A stretch of DNA of 64,000 nucleotides from Herbaspirillum sp. ASV7 (GCF_016429215.1 NZ_JAELUH010000003.1:1-64000), one strand, 5' to 3'. Positions 46,120 through 57,463 are shown, numbered from the stretch's first letter. Notes: generated by a model from the letters alone, not told the origin. Numbers and translations are program-made.

Positions 46120-46338
46120 TCAGTAGTTGCGACGCGGGTACCCCTGGGCCAGGATGCGCTGCCAGACGACCTCGCGCTGCTCCACATCCATGAACACCCA
46201 CTGCGCCACCTCGTCGACGGTGCGGCCGCAGCCACGGCAGATGTCATCGAAGGTGGTGGAGCAGACGGCCACGCAGGGCGTATCGGGCCGCTCGGGCAAA
46301 GGCTGGGAGGAATTGCGGGAAGGCGAGGTTGAAGACAT
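46120..46338 (-). CDS. DUF1289 family protein
   Basis: A 72-residue Cys-containing protein with the DUF1289 pattern TPCVAVCSTTFDDICRGCGRTVDEVAQW. The four Cys could bind zinc or an iron-sulfur cluster, as proposed for the family, but no function is established. Start chosen at 46338 (MSSTSPSRN); longer frames upstream run through non-coding sequence. Convergent with maf, 16 bp apart. Confidence 0.85.
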   Translation of the reverse strand: MSSTSPSRNSSQPLPERPDTPCVAVCSTTFDDICRGCGRTVDEVAQWVFMDVEQREVVWQRILAQGYPRRNY

Positions 46339-46471
46339 TGACTTGATCTGGACTGAACACATGAAGCGATGCGCACATAAAATCGGCATCGCATGCCGCA
46401 TCTTACCAAGAAGCGGTGAATTTCCACCCACACCGCCGAGAGGGACACTCCGCCACCCTGAAAACGGGCAA

Positions 46472-46538
46472 AAAAAAGCCCGCGACCAAGAGGTGCGGGC
46501 TTGAATCCAATTTCTTAAGGAGGAGATTGGAGGAGACA
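46472..46538 (-). ncRNA. Candidate small RNA with two anti-Shine-Dalgarno motifs
   Basis: On the minus strand, a TATAGT box (plus coordinates 46545-46550) is followed by two TCTCCTCC motifs 10 nt apart, complementary to Shine-Dalgarno sequences. The predicted transcript then ends in an 8-bp hairpin (AAGCCCGC ... GCGGGCTT) and seven T (46471-46502). No open frame fits. A -35 box is not clear. On the plus strand the same bases read as a doubled GGAGGAGA followed by a 3-codon frame (GTG CAA CTA TAG), which is a less convincing alternative. Confidence 0.5.
46476..46502 (-). terminator. Intrinsic terminator at the small RNA end
   Basis: AAGCCCGC and GCGGGCTT form an 8-bp stem with a 11-base loop, followed on the minus strand by T7. 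It may also end the HPP-CBS transcript from 46650. Confidence 0.85.
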
Positions 46539-46649
46539 GGTGCAACTATAGCGATCCTCCCTGGACGAGTCTGCTTTATTGTGGCAATAGCAGATATTCA
46601 CACGACCGATAACTCTTGTGGCACAAGCATCACAAGCCTATCTCGATCA

Positions 46650-47846
46650 TCAAGCCACACTGCGCAGCCCAGGCACACCGCGCGCGGCGGCCAGGTTTTT
46701 CTCATAAAGCGCGGCGATCATGTCCGATTGCGTCAGCATCCCCGCCAGCTTACCGTCTGCCCCGACCACCGGAATCTGATGCAAGCCCTCCGCCATGCGC
46801 GGCACCAGCTCCAGCACGGGCGTATCGACCTGCGCGGTGATCACGGGCCGACTCATGATCTGCCCGACCACCTCGGGCTTATCCGAATGCGTGAACGGCA
46901 CGCGGTGCAGGAGCGCGCGCAATTGCGCCACCAGTCCGGTATGCACCTCCACACCGGCATGCTCCAGGAAGTCGCTGCGACTGACGATGCCGATGACATG
47001 CCGGCCACGATCGAGCACCGGCAAGGCCCGCAGGCGATGCTGCTGCAGCAGGTTCCAGGCCTCATCCAGGGTGGTGGCGAATTCGGCCACCACCACATCG
47101 CGCGACATCACCGAGGCGCATAAGGTCTGGCCAAAACGGCGGTGGTAGGCCCGCATCTCGGTACGCAGGAAGATTTCCTCCAGGTCGTCCCGGCCGATGT
47201 CGATGACCTGGTTGTAGTTCTTCAGCACCTCATCCAGGTCTTCATGGGAGAACCCCAGCCGGGCGATCGGCAATTCGTCGCGGGTCTGGTGCGGATGCGG
47301 CGCGGCACTTTGCTGGGCATGCGGATAGCGCCGCCCACTGGCATTGTTGAAGAACAAGGCCGTCAACAGCAGCAACACCGAGTTGAGCATCACCGGCGAG
47401 AGCACGAAGGCATAGCCCATGTCATGCACCACCGGGCCGCCCAGCACTGCCGTCAGGGCCACGGCACCACTGGGAGGATGAATACAGCGCAGCATGAACA
47501 TGGCCCCGATGGCCAGCGCAATGGCCAAGGCAGCGGCCAGCGCCGGCTCCTGCACCAGGCGGGCGCAGGTGACGCCGATGAGCGCCGCACACAGGTTGCC
47601 CCCGATGATGGACCATGGCTGCGCCAACGGACTGGATGGCACGGCAAAAAGCAACACCGCCGACGCCCCCATGGGCGCGATCAGCCAGATGGTACCGGCC
47701 TCGTGCGGCAGGATGGCATAGCTGACCAGCCCCACCAGCAGGATGCCGAACAGGCTGCCGGCGCAGGAACGCATGCGCTCGAAGCGATCGACATTGCTCC
47801 TGGCGGGGATGAAACTTTTGAACCACAGCAAGATAGAATCGGGCAT
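46650..47846 (-). CDS. HPP family membrane protein with two CBS domains
   Basis: A 398-residue protein. Residues ~20-190 form the HPP domain with four helices (GSLFGILLVGLVSYAILPHE; the HPP motif is MLRCIHPPSGAVALTAVLGG). The C-terminal half holds a CBS pair (MSRDVVVAEFATTLDEAWNL and MSRPVITAQVDTPVLELVPR). The start at 47846 (MPDSILLWFKSF) was chosen over a longer frame. Some HPP proteins are nitrite transporters; ligand-gated control through the CBS pair is plausible. Confidence 0.9.
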   Translation of the reverse strand: MPDSILLWFKSFIPARSNVDRFERMRSCAGSLFGILLVGLVSYAILPHEAGTIWLIAPMGASAVLLFAVPSSPLAQPWSIIGGNLCAALIGVTCARLVQEPALAAALAIALAIGAMFMLRCIHPPSGAVALTAVLGGPVVHDMGYAFVLSPVMLNSVLLLLTALFFNNASGRRYPHAQQSAAPHPHQTRDELPIARLGFSHEDLDEVLKNYNQVIDIGRDDLEEIFLRTEMRAYHRRFGQTLCASVMSRDVVVAEFATTLDEAWNLLQQHRLRALPVLDRGRHVIGIVSRSDFLEHAGVEVHTGLVAQLRALLHRVPFTHSDKPEVVGQIMSRPVITAQVDTPVLELVPRMAEGLHQIPVVGADGKLAGMLTQSDMIAALYEKNLAAARGVPGLRSVA

Positions 47847-48004
47847 ATCCGTTTCCGTAACGACATGACTATCGGAATGCCTCCGCCGTCGCGGCGGAAG
47901 GGCAAACCGCAATTACATCACAAGATGATATATATGTCCCGATCCAGCCGTTTTTTGCCACATTCCAGCGAGCACACCATTCCCGCGATTGAAAGCTGGC
48001 AGCC

Positions 48005-48430
48005 ATGAAAAGCCCATCCCGCCTGCAAAAGGACGATTTCGAGGCGCTGTCGGAATTTCGCTACCAGTTGCGCCGCTTCCTGCGCTTCTCGGAAGAGGCC
48101 GCCCAGGGCGAGGGACTCACGCCGCTGCAATACCTGCTGCTGCTACACATCAAGGGCTATCCCGGCCGCGACTGGGCCAGCATCAGCGAGCTGGCCGAGC
48201 GCCTGCAATCTCAGCACCACGGCGTGGTCGCCCTGGTCACGCGCTGCGTGAAGGCCGGACTGGTCACGCGCACGCCCGACGACCGCGACAAGCGCCTGGT
48301 ACAGGTGCGACTGACCGAACTTGGAGAGCAATACCTGCACCGCCTGGCGCAATTGCATCGGGACGAACTGCATTCGCTCTCGGGCGTGTTCCAGGTCTCG
48401 CACATCTCGGCCTTCAACGACCGCGACTGA
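48005..48430 (+). CDS. MarR-family transcriptional regulator
   Basis: A 141-residue winged-helix regulator. The DNA-binding part is SISELAERLQSQHHGVVALVTRCVKAGLVTR with the wing DDRDKRLVQVRLTELG. It is divergent from the HPP-CBS gene with a 158-bp shared upstream region, so it probably controls that gene. Ligand unknown. Confidence 0.9.
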   Translation: MKSPSRLQKDDFEALSEFRYQLRRFLRFSEEAAQGEGLTPLQYLLLLHIKGYPGRDWASISELAERLQSQHHGVVALVTRCVKAGLVTRTPDDRDKRLVQVRLTELGEQYLHRLAQLHRDELHSLSGVFQVSHISAFNDRD

Positions 48431-48515
48431 GCCTCTCCCCTGCCTGCGGATATCCGCAGGCGCCAGCGGCACAGGCTGCTGCTATGCTTGCGACAACCCC
48501 CTCACCCAGCCAGCC

Positions 48516-49544
48516 ATGATCCGCAAACCCGAGACCTCCGCCCCTGCCCTAGCCTCACGTGCCGTCACCAAGGAAGACGTGGCCCGCGCCGCCGGGGTAT
48601 CGCACATTACGGTCTCGCGCGTCATCAACACTCCGGAAAAGGTCTCGCCCGCCACCCGGGCCCGGGTCGAAGCCCTCATTGCCAGCATGGGCTACATCCC
48701 CAACCTGCTGGCCGGTGGACTGGCCTCACGCCGCACCCGCATCGTGGCGGCCATCGTCCCCACCATCAGCCACTCGATCTTTGCCGAGTCGGTGCGTGGC
48801 CTGTCGGAGGCATTGAGCCAGCGCGGCTACCAGCTGCTGCTGGGGCAGACCGATTATTCGGAAGAGGCTGAAACCGCCCTGGTCGAGGCCTTTATCGGCC
48901 GCCGCGTGGATGGACTGGTGCTGACCGGCGTGCAGCATTCAGCGCGCACGCTGCAACGCCTCAAGGCAGCCGGCATCCCGGTGGTGGAGACCTGGGATCT
49001 GTGCGAAGAACCCATCGACATGCTGGCCGGCTTCGACAACCATGCCGCCGGGCGTGCCATGGGAGATTATCTGTATGAAAAAGGCTATCGCCACATGGCC
49101 TTCGTGGGCGGCGATGATCCGCGCGGCATGGCCAGGCTGGCCGGACTGCGCCAGGCCTTGCAGGCGCATGGCGCGAGCGAACCGGCGCATGTGCGCATCC
49201 AGCTGGGCTCCTTCCTGCAAGCCGGGCGCGATGCCATCGGCCGCCTGCTGGAGCTGCACCCGGCCATCGATGCGGCCTTCTTCAGCAATGATGTCATCGC
49301 CGCCGGCGCCGCCCTGGAATGCGCACGGCGCGGGGTGGCGGTACCAGGACGCATCGCCCTGGCCGGTTTCGCCAACCTGGAAATCGCGCGCGAAGTCTTG
49401 CCGGCGCTGACCACGGTGCAGATCAGCGCGCACCAGATCGGCCTGACGGCAGCCGACATGCTGCTGACCCGCTTCGACGGCGGCGAGGTCGCGCAAACCG
49501 TCTGCGACCTGGGCTACTCCATCCTGGAACGCGACAGCACCTGA
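48516..49544 (+). CDS. LacI-family transcriptional regulator
   Basis: A 342-residue repressor. The HTH is VTKEDVARAAGVSHITVSRV followed by the hinge YIPNLLAGGLASRRT; the periplasmic-binding-like domain covers residues ~75-340. The sequence resembles the GntR gluconate repressor group (AIVPTISHSIFAESVRGLSE). No sugar operon is adjacent, so its targets lie elsewhere. It starts 86 bp after the MarR gene. Confident family, uncertain ligand. Confidence 0.92.
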   Translation: MIRKPETSAPALASRAVTKEDVARAAGVSHITVSRVINTPEKVSPATRARVEALIASMGYIPNLLAGGLASRRTRIVAAIVPTISHSIFAESVRGLSEALSQRGYQLLLGQTDYSEEAETALVEAFIGRRVDGLVLTGVQHSARTLQRLKAAGIPVVETWDLCEEPIDMLAGFDNHAAGRAMGDYLYEKGYRHMAFVGGDDPRGMARLAGLRQALQAHGASEPAHVRIQLGSFLQAGRDAIGRLLELHPAIDAAFFSNDVIAAGAALECARRGVAVPGRIALAGFANLEIAREVLPALTTVQISAHQIGLTAADMLLTRFDGGEVAQTVCDLGYSILERDST

Positions 49545-49561
49545 GCCGCTTCAGAAAAAGC

Positions 49562-51319
49562 TCAATGGGCCTCGGAGTCGGCCTGCAGATTGCGCCCGGC
49601 CAGCTCGACACGGTTGCGCCCCAACTTCTTGGCACGATACAGCGCCTGGTCGGCTTGCCGGATGAGCAATTCCAGCCCCTGCTCACCGCAGATGGCAGCC
49701 ACGCCGAAACTGGCGCTGACCTTGATGCGCATCCCGCCATCGACCTCGAAATCACCCTGTTCCAGCGCCTGGCGCAGCTTCTCGGCCACGGCGGCCGATT
49801 GCACCAGATCCGCCTCCGGCAGCAGGACAATGAATTCCTCGCCACCATAGCGCGCCAGCACATCCACCTTGCGCAGCAGGCCTGAGGCAGTCTGCGCCAC
49901 GCCGCGCAGGATGGCGTCACCGGCCTGGTGACCATAGGTATCGTTGATGCGCTTGAAATGATCGATGTCGAACAGGATCACCGCCAGCTCGCGCCGGTAG
50001 CGCTGGGCCACACTCATCTGCTGCTGCCCGTGCGAATAGAAGGCACGCCGGTTCAGCACGCCCGTGAGGAAATCGGTATTGGAAGAGGTCTGCAACTGCG
50101 TGATCAGGGCCTCGCGCTCGCGGGCCAGGCTGTTGCGTTCGCGCATGCGCTGCTTGAGCACGCGCAGCGCGCGCATCATGGCGCCGATCTCGTCATCGTG
50201 CGGCGCCTGCGGAATCTCCTGCTCCAGCCGCCCCTCCACCAGGCCCGCCACCAGGTCGGTAGCCTGGACCAGCGGTTGCACCACGCGGCGCCGGATCAGC
50301 ACCATCAGCAGCTGGAAGAACAGGCAGGCCACCACCGTCAGGGCCACCACCAGCGCCAGGATATTGCGCGCCTGGGTATTGTGACGCTCGGCCTGCGCCA
50401 TCATGTCGTCCAGCAGCAGGTCGCGCAGGTCGATGATGGACTTCATCTGCGGTACGTAATATTTGTAGAGATCAGCCGGCGTGACGTTGTACTCCCCCGA
50501 GCCCAGGCCCATCTGCAAGAGATAGTCGAGAAACTGGAAACCGCTGTCGAAGTACTGCCGGTCCACCATCTCCAGGGCCTGCGCGAACACCGGCTGCCCC
50601 GAATATTCGGCCGTCTGCGTCGCCAGCAGGCTGCGCAGCAGTTCGATGCGACCGTAAAGCCGCCCGATCTCGACCACTTCTTCCTGGGTCAGCTTGCGAT
50701 GGGCGATCAGGGGCGGGACGAAGCGCGAACCGACCTGCCCGGCATACTCCCGCAGGCTGGCGGCAGCCCGCACGGCAGCCAGGCCATCGCGCAGGGAGGG
50801 ATCGGCGCGATCGACTTCGCCACCCAGGTCGGCCACCACCCGGATCATCTGCGGCATCAGGTCCACCATGCCATTGACCGACGACAGCACACCGTTATCG
50901 GTGCGCAACTGCGGCGCCTGCTGGCCGACGGCATCCACATTGGCACGCACGAACTCCAGGCGGTCCTGCACGGTCTTGATGCGCTCCAGCGTGCCCGATT
51001 GGCGCAGGCCGCTATCGGCCTCCAGGGATGCGCGCAGTTGCGCCAACCTGGCGTCGGTCGCTTCGCGGGCGGTGTTGAGGTTCTGTCGGAGGGCCGCACT
51101 TTCGTCGGGAGACGCCCCCATGTAGGCGTTGGCCGGGCCACGTTCGGCCGAGAGCTTTTCCATGGCCACCAGTGCCTGGCGCAAATGCCGCAAGGCCGGC
51201 ACGCTGCTGGCCCCGCTGCGATAGGCCTGCCATTCCGTCCAGACCAGCGAGATCGCAAATGCCAGAAACAACGTCAGCAGCGCGACGGAGATCAGCCGGA
51301 AAAGACGATTCAAGGACAT
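49562..51319 (-). CDS. Membrane-anchored HAMP-GGDEF diguanylate cyclase
   Basis: A 585-residue sensor. An N-terminal helix (LISVALLTLFLAFAISLVWT), a large extracytoplasmic helical domain (residues ~30-330), a second helix (ILALVVALTVVACLFFQLLM), a HAMP-like linker and a GGDEF domain with TDFLTGVLNRRAFYSH and the catalytic GGEEF (LARYGGEEFIVLLPE). It should make c-di-GMP in response to an unknown periplasmic cue. Start set at 51319; the longer frame crosses non-coding sequence. Convergent with the LacI gene. Confidence 0.92.
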   Translation of the reverse strand: MSLNRLFRLISVALLTLFLAFAISLVWTEWQAYRSGASSVPALRHLRQALVAMEKLSAERGPANAYMGASPDESAALRQNLNTAREATDARLAQLRASLEADSGLRQSGTLERIKTVQDRLEFVRANVDAVGQQAPQLRTDNGVLSSVNGMVDLMPQMIRVVADLGGEVDRADPSLRDGLAAVRAAASLREYAGQVGSRFVPPLIAHRKLTQEEVVEIGRLYGRIELLRSLLATQTAEYSGQPVFAQALEMVDRQYFDSGFQFLDYLLQMGLGSGEYNVTPADLYKYYVPQMKSIIDLRDLLLDDMMAQAERHNTQARNILALVVALTVVACLFFQLLMVLIRRRVVQPLVQATDLVAGLVEGRLEQEIPQAPHDDEIGAMMRALRVLKQRMRERNSLAREREALITQLQTSSNTDFLTGVLNRRAFYSHGQQQMSVAQRYRRELAVILFDIDHFKRINDTYGHQAGDAILRGVAQTASGLLRKVDVLARYGGEEFIVLLPEADLVQSAAVAEKLRQALEQGDFEVDGGMRIKVSASFGVAAICGEQGLELLIRQADQALYRAKKLGRNRVELAGRNLQADSEAH

Positions 51320-51754
<435 letters not shown>

Positions 51755-52020
51755 GGTTAACTTCGGTCGTTTCACTGCGTGGTGCAGCAAAGACAGCGAC
51801 TATAGCAGAACAATTTTCAGAAGGGAATAGTTTTCTTGAGAAAAGAATAAAAAATTAATTGAGCGACATCAAAGACAAACCAAGCCCTGCTATCCCTGCT
51901 CTTATTTTCACATTGAGATGCACCAGTGTGTGGTTCCATCATCATCTTGTCATAAATGACTTCTAGCATCCGTAAACTATTTTCCGTTCTTTGGAACCTT
52001 CTAACCCCGGATCCTGCCAA

Positions 52021-53901
52021 ATGGCGCCCCTTTCTCACGCTCCCTTCCCGCTCGGCGCCGAAGTCGCCGACCTGATCGCCCGCGCCGCGGGCGCCGCCCC
52101 GACGGGCAATGAGGATCCGATGTTGTTGCTGCTGCATGAGATCATCGCCCAGCGCAAGCTGACGGCCCTGTTCCAGCCCATCGTACGCATGCGCAATGGC
52201 GAGATCCTGGGCTATGAAGGTCTCATCCGCGGCCCCTCCAATACACCGCTGCATTCGCCGCTGGCGCTGTTCAAGGTGGCGCGTGCGCACAACCTGTCGG
52301 TGCAGATGGAATACCTGTGCCGGCACATCGTGCTGACCCGCTTCGCCCAGCTGGGCTTGCCGGGCAACCTGTTCCTGAACGTCTCGCCGGGCGCCCTGAT
52401 GCAACCCGAGGCGATCCAGGGCGAGACCCTGCGCTACCTGGAAAACCTGGGCGTCAATCCCAAGCGCATCATCATCGAGCTCACCGAGAACGAGCCGACC
52501 TATGATTACGCCCAGCTGCGCAACGCCGCCATGCACTACCGTGAGATGGGCTTCCAGATCGCCATCGACGATCTCGGCGAAGGTTTCTCCAGCCTGCGCC
52601 TGTGGTCCGAGCTGCAGCCCGAGTACGTCAAGGTGGACATGCACTTCGTGCAGGGCATCAACCACGACCCGATGAAGCTGCAGTTCGTGCGCTCCATCCA
52701 GGAGATCGCCGAAAAATCCGGCTCCATCGTCATCGCCGAAGGCATCGAGTCCCAGGCCGAGCTGCTCACCATCCGCGACCTGGGCATCGCCTGCGGACAG
52801 GGTTACCACATCTCGCGCCCGCTGGCCGATCCGCCGGTGTCGATCTCCGACGACGTGACCAAGACCCTGCGCCGCGACAAGGTACCGCTGGACGCCAACA
52901 AATACGGCCCCGGCAAGCGTAATGCCACCGCCTTCAAGTTGCTGCGCGAAACCCGCTACGTCAGCCCCGAGGTGACCAATGACGCGGTCTACCACATGTT
53001 CGTCAACGATCCGCAGCTGCAGGCCCTGCCGGTGGTCAGCAACGGCCTGCCGATCGGTCTGATCAACCGCTACAGCATGGTGGAACGCTTCGCCCGCCTG
53101 TACGGCCGCGAGCTGTACGGCAAGAAGTCCTGCGCCTTCTTCATGGACCCCAACCCCATCCTGACCGAGCAGGACACCAGCCTGCAAGATCTCTCCAACC
53201 TGCTGGTCCACGCCGAGTCGCACCATCTCTCCAACGGTTTCATCATCACCGACCGTGGCCAGTACATGGGCCTGGGCACCGGCCATGACCTGCTGCGCGA
53301 GATCACCCAGATGCAGATCGACGCGGCGCGCCATGCCAACCCGCTCACGCAGCTGCCGGGCAACGTGCCCATCAACGACCACATCGAATACCTGCTGCAA
53401 AGCGGCGTGGAGTTCTGCATCTGCTACGCCGACCTGGACATGTTCAAGCCCTTCAACGATGTCTATGGCTATCGCAAGGGCGACGACATGATCCAGGCTA
53501 CCGGGCGCGTGCTGCAGCAGGCAGTCGACCCCGACCTGGATTTCATCGGCCACATCGGCGGCGACGACTTCCTGATCATGTTCCAGAGCGAGGATTGGGA
53601 AAAGCGCTGCCGCAATGTGCTGGAAAACTTCGAAGCCGCCACCCGCGCCTTCTACTACGACGAAGACCTGGAACGCCGTGGCTACTACACCGAAGACCGC
53701 CAGGGCAAGCGGGTCTTCCATCCACTGGTCACGCTGTCGCTGGGCGCGGTCAAGATCGAGCCCTCGCAATACTCCTCGCCGCACCAGATCGCCTCGGCCG
53801 CCACCCGCGCCAAGATGCAGGCCAAGAAGACCAACGGCAGCAACCTCTTTATCGAGCGTCGCATCCCGGCCACCTTCTCCTGGGCCCTGAAGGAAGGTTA
53901 G
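52021..53901 (+). CDS. EAL-CBS-GGDEF c-di-GMP protein
   Basis: A 626-residue cytoplasmic protein in the order EAL (~35-280), CBS pair (~310-440), GGDEF-like domain (~450-605). The EAL domain retains key residues: Glu66 (YEGLIRGP), LFLNVSPGAL, IIELTENEPT, IAIDDLGEGFSSL, KVDMHF, IAEGIESQ and QGYHISRPL, so phosphodiesterase activity is likely. The GGDEF motif is GGDDF (residues 513-517) and may be inactive or regulatory. Start at 52021 (ATG); an in-frame TTG lies at 51991. The CBS pair suggests nucleotide control. Confidence 0.9.
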   Translation: MAPLSHAPFPLGAEVADLIARAAGAAPTGNEDPMLLLLHEIIAQRKLTALFQPIVRMRNGEILGYEGLIRGPSNTPLHSPLALFKVARAHNLSVQMEYLCRHIVLTRFAQLGLPGNLFLNVSPGALMQPEAIQGETLRYLENLGVNPKRIIIELTENEPTYDYAQLRNAAMHYREMGFQIAIDDLGEGFSSLRLWSELQPEYVKVDMHFVQGINHDPMKLQFVRSIQEIAEKSGSIVIAEGIESQAELLTIRDLGIACGQGYHISRPLADPPVSISDDVTKTLRRDKVPLDANKYGPGKRNATAFKLLRETRYVSPEVTNDAVYHMFVNDPQLQALPVVSNGLPIGLINRYSMVERFARLYGRELYGKKSCAFFMDPNPILTEQDTSLQDLSNLLVHAESHHLSNGFIITDRGQYMGLGTGHDLLREITQMQIDAARHANPLTQLPGNVPINDHIEYLLQSGVEFCICYADLDMFKPFNDVYGYRKGDDMIQATGRVLQQAVDPDLDFIGHIGGDDFLIMFQSEDWEKRCRNVLENFEAATRAFYYDEDLERRGYYTEDRQGKRVFHPLVTLSLGAVKIEPSQYSSPHQIASAATRAKMQAKKTNGSNLFIERRIPATFSWALKEG

Positions 53902-53949
53902 CCGGCACGGCCGCGAAAACGTTTTCGCGCCCCACCCTCCTGCGCCACA

Positions 53950-53990
53950 AAGCAAAACGGCTGCCTCATCACGAGGCAGCCGTTTTGCTT
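53950..53990. terminator. Bidirectional terminator between the EAL gene and serS
   Basis: Two perfect 18-bp arms (AAGCAAAACGGCTGCCTC and its complement) enclose a 5-base loop between convergent genes, with A/T-rich stem bases on both sides. Confidence 0.93.
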
Positions 53991-54029
53991 GATACCGGCG
54001 GCAAGCCGCCGGATGTCACGCACCAGGCA

Positions 54030-55463
<1,434 letters not shown>

Positions 55464-55503
55464 TTACCATTCGGCCAATTCCGCAACCCAGTCTCCCTTT
55501 TCC

Positions 55504-56127
55504 ATGTCCGATCAGCAAGATCCCCGCGCCCCGCGCGATGTCCCCGTCCTGTTATCCCTCTTGGGCCTGGTGGCGGCCTTTGCGCTCGGCCTATGGGCCG
55601 GGATCCACTACATGTCCAACGACACCAGCCTGTTCTACGGACTGATCGCCGGCCTGTCCTTCGGCGCCGCCTTCGCCTTCGGCCAGCAGATCAAGAACCG
55701 CTTGGTCCCGCCCAAGGTCAAGACCACCGACTGGAAGGTGCAGGCCCCGGGCGCGGCCGAGCTGTCGCCGGCCAGGCTGGCGGCCCAGCAGGCGCGCAAG
55801 ATCTGCGTGGAGTTCGATGACGACGAGATCCGCACCGTGGTGCGTGGCGCCAAGCGCGAGGGTATCGCCTGGAGCGAGGTCAGCGACGTGACCATCCGCA
55901 TCAGTGAAGGCAGCCTGCCGCAACCGCAATGGATCATTGCCGGCAAGAGCGGCGAGACCCTCAAGGGTGTGCTCATCCCCAACGATGCCGAAGGCCTCGA
56001 TGCGCTGCTGGAAGCGATGAAACAACGCCTGCCCGGCTATGACAACGACAAGAACTATGAAACCGTGATCGCCGCCATGTCGGCCATGGAAGGCAGCTTC
56101 CATGTCTGGAGCCGCCCGGTCGCCTGA
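55504..56127 (+). CDS. Hypothetical membrane protein, 207 aa
   Basis: Two adjacent N-terminal hydrophobic helices (PVLLSLLGLVAAFALGLWAG and LFYGLIAGLSFGAAFAFGQQ) precede a soluble domain (residues ~70-207, IRTVVRGAKREGIAWSEVSD, WIIAGKSGETLKGVLIPND). No family recognised. Divergent from serS and convergent with rarA. Confidence 0.75.
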   Translation: MSDQQDPRAPRDVPVLLSLLGLVAAFALGLWAGIHYMSNDTSLFYGLIAGLSFGAAFAFGQQIKNRLVPPKVKTTDWKVQAPGAAELSPARLAAQQARKICVEFDDDEIRTVVRGAKREGIAWSEVSDVTIRISEGSLPQPQWIIAGKSGETLKGVLIPNDAEGLDALLEAMKQRLPGYDNDKNYETVIAAMSAMEGSFHVWSRPVA

Positions 56128-56161
56128 GCCGAGCCAGCGGGCTGGCCCGAGCGCAACGCCC

Positions 56162-57463
56162 CTACTGGCCAGCCTCCTCGTCCCATTTCTTCAGGATGGC
56201 GAGTTTTTCGCCGATCTTGATCTCCAGACCGCGCGGCACCGGCTGGTACCAGCCGGGCTCGTCGATGCCATCTGGCAGGTAGGTCTCGCCGGCCGCGTAG
56301 GCATTGGGCTCGTCGTGCGCGTAGCGGTACTCATGTCCGTAGCCCAGCTCCTTCATCAGCTTGGTCGGCGCATTGCGCAGGTGCACCGGCACCTCCCGGC
56401 TCTTGTCCTGCTTCACGAAGGCGCGCGCGGCATTGTAGGCGTTGTAGCCGGCATTGCTCTTGGCTGCCACCGCCAGGTAGATCACCGCCTGCCCCAGCGC
56501 CAGCTCGCCCTCGGGGCTGCCCAGGCGCTCGAAGGTCAGCGCGGCATCATTGGCGATCTGCATGGCGCGCGGATCGGCCAGGCCGATATCTTCCCAGGCC
56601 ATGCGCACGATGCGCCGTGACAGGTAGCGCGGATCGGCGCCGCCGTCGAGCATGCGGGTGAGCCAGTACAGGGCTGCATCCGGGTGCGAGCCGCGCACCG
56701 ACTTGTGCAGGGCCGAGATCTGGTCGTAGAAATTGTCGCCGCCCTTGTCGAAGCGGCGGCTGTTCAACGTCAGCGCATTCTGCAGGAACTCCGCCGTCAC
56801 CAGCCTGGTACCGGTGGTGCGGGCGGCGGTATCGGTCTGCTCCAGCAGGTTCAGGAAGCGGCGCGCATCGCCGTCGGCATAGCCGATGATGGTGTCGGCG
56901 GCCTGCTCGTCGAATTGCAGATCACCCAGCGCCTTGTCCTGGGCGCGTTGCAGCAGCTGCTTCAGTTCGGCGTCGGTGAGCGACTTGAGCACGTAGACCT
57001 GTGCCCGCGACAGCAGCGCCGAGTTCACCTCGAAGGAGGGATTCTCGGTGGTGGCGCCGATGAAGGTCACCAGGCCACTCTCGGCATAAGGCAGCAGCGC
57101 ATCCTGCTGCGACTTGTTGAACCGGTGGATCTCGTCCACGAACAGGATGGTGTGCTTGCCCATGGACAGGTTCTGCTCGGCCTGTTCCATGGCCGCGCGG
57201 ATATCCTTGACGCCCGAGAACACCGCCGACAAGGCAATGAATTCACACTTGAAGGCCGTCGCCGTCAGGCGCGCCAGCGTGGTCTTGCCCACGCCCGGCG
57301 GGCCCCAGAAGATCATCGAATGCGGCTTGCCCGACTGGAAGGCCAGGCGCAGGGGCTTGCCCTCGCCCAGCAGGTGCGACTGCCCGATGACCTCGTCCAG
57401 GGTCTTGGGGCGCAGCGCCTCGGCCAGCGGCGCGGCGGGTTCTTGCGCAAACAGGTCAGCCAT
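56162..57463 (-). CDS. rarA: Replication-associated recombination protein A
   Basis: A 433-residue AAA+ ATPase acting at stalled forks (MgsA/RarA, WRNIP1 family). Walker A is WGPPGVGKTTLA, Walker B is TILFVDEIHRFNKSQ, sensor 1 is GATTENPSFE. The C-terminal tetramerisation part (GYNAYNAARAFVKQDKSREV) is present. Start at 57463 (MADLFAQEP). In many proteobacteria it lies next to lolA-ftsK and serS, as here. An uncharacterised ferredoxin gene is inserted in that order. Confidence 0.96.
   Translation of the reverse strand: MADLFAQEPAAPLAEALRPKTLDEVIGQSHLLGEGKPLRLAFQSGKPHSMIFWGPPGVGKTTLARLTATAFKCEFIALSAVFSGVKDIRAAMEQAEQNLSMGKHTILFVDEIHRFNKSQQDALLPYAESGLVTFIGATTENPSFEVNSALLSRAQVYVLKSLTDAELKQLLQRAQDKALGDLQFDEQAADTIIGYADGDARRFLNLLEQTDTAARTTGTRLVTAEFLQNALTLNSRRFDKGGDNFYDQISALHKSVRGSHPDAALYWLTRMLDGGADPRYLSRRIVRMAWEDIGLADPRAMQIANDAALTFERLGSPEGELALGQAVIYLAVAAKSNAGYNAYNAARAFVKQDKSREVPVHLRNAPTKLMKELGYGHEYRYAHDEPNAYAAGETYLPDGIDEPGWYQPVPRGLEIKIGEKLAILKKWDEEAGQ

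Noticed and set aside
46511-46556. A plus-strand translation start at the doubled GGAGGAGA
   Set aside because: The following frame stops after three codons (GTG CAA CTA TAG), so no protein is supported; the opposite-strand RNA reading explains the sequence better.
51817-53955. A minus-strand open frame of 712 codons opposite the EAL-CBS-GGDEF gene
   Set aside because: The plus-strand frame has complete EAL and GGDEF-type motifs; the minus frame is the complement without any domain.
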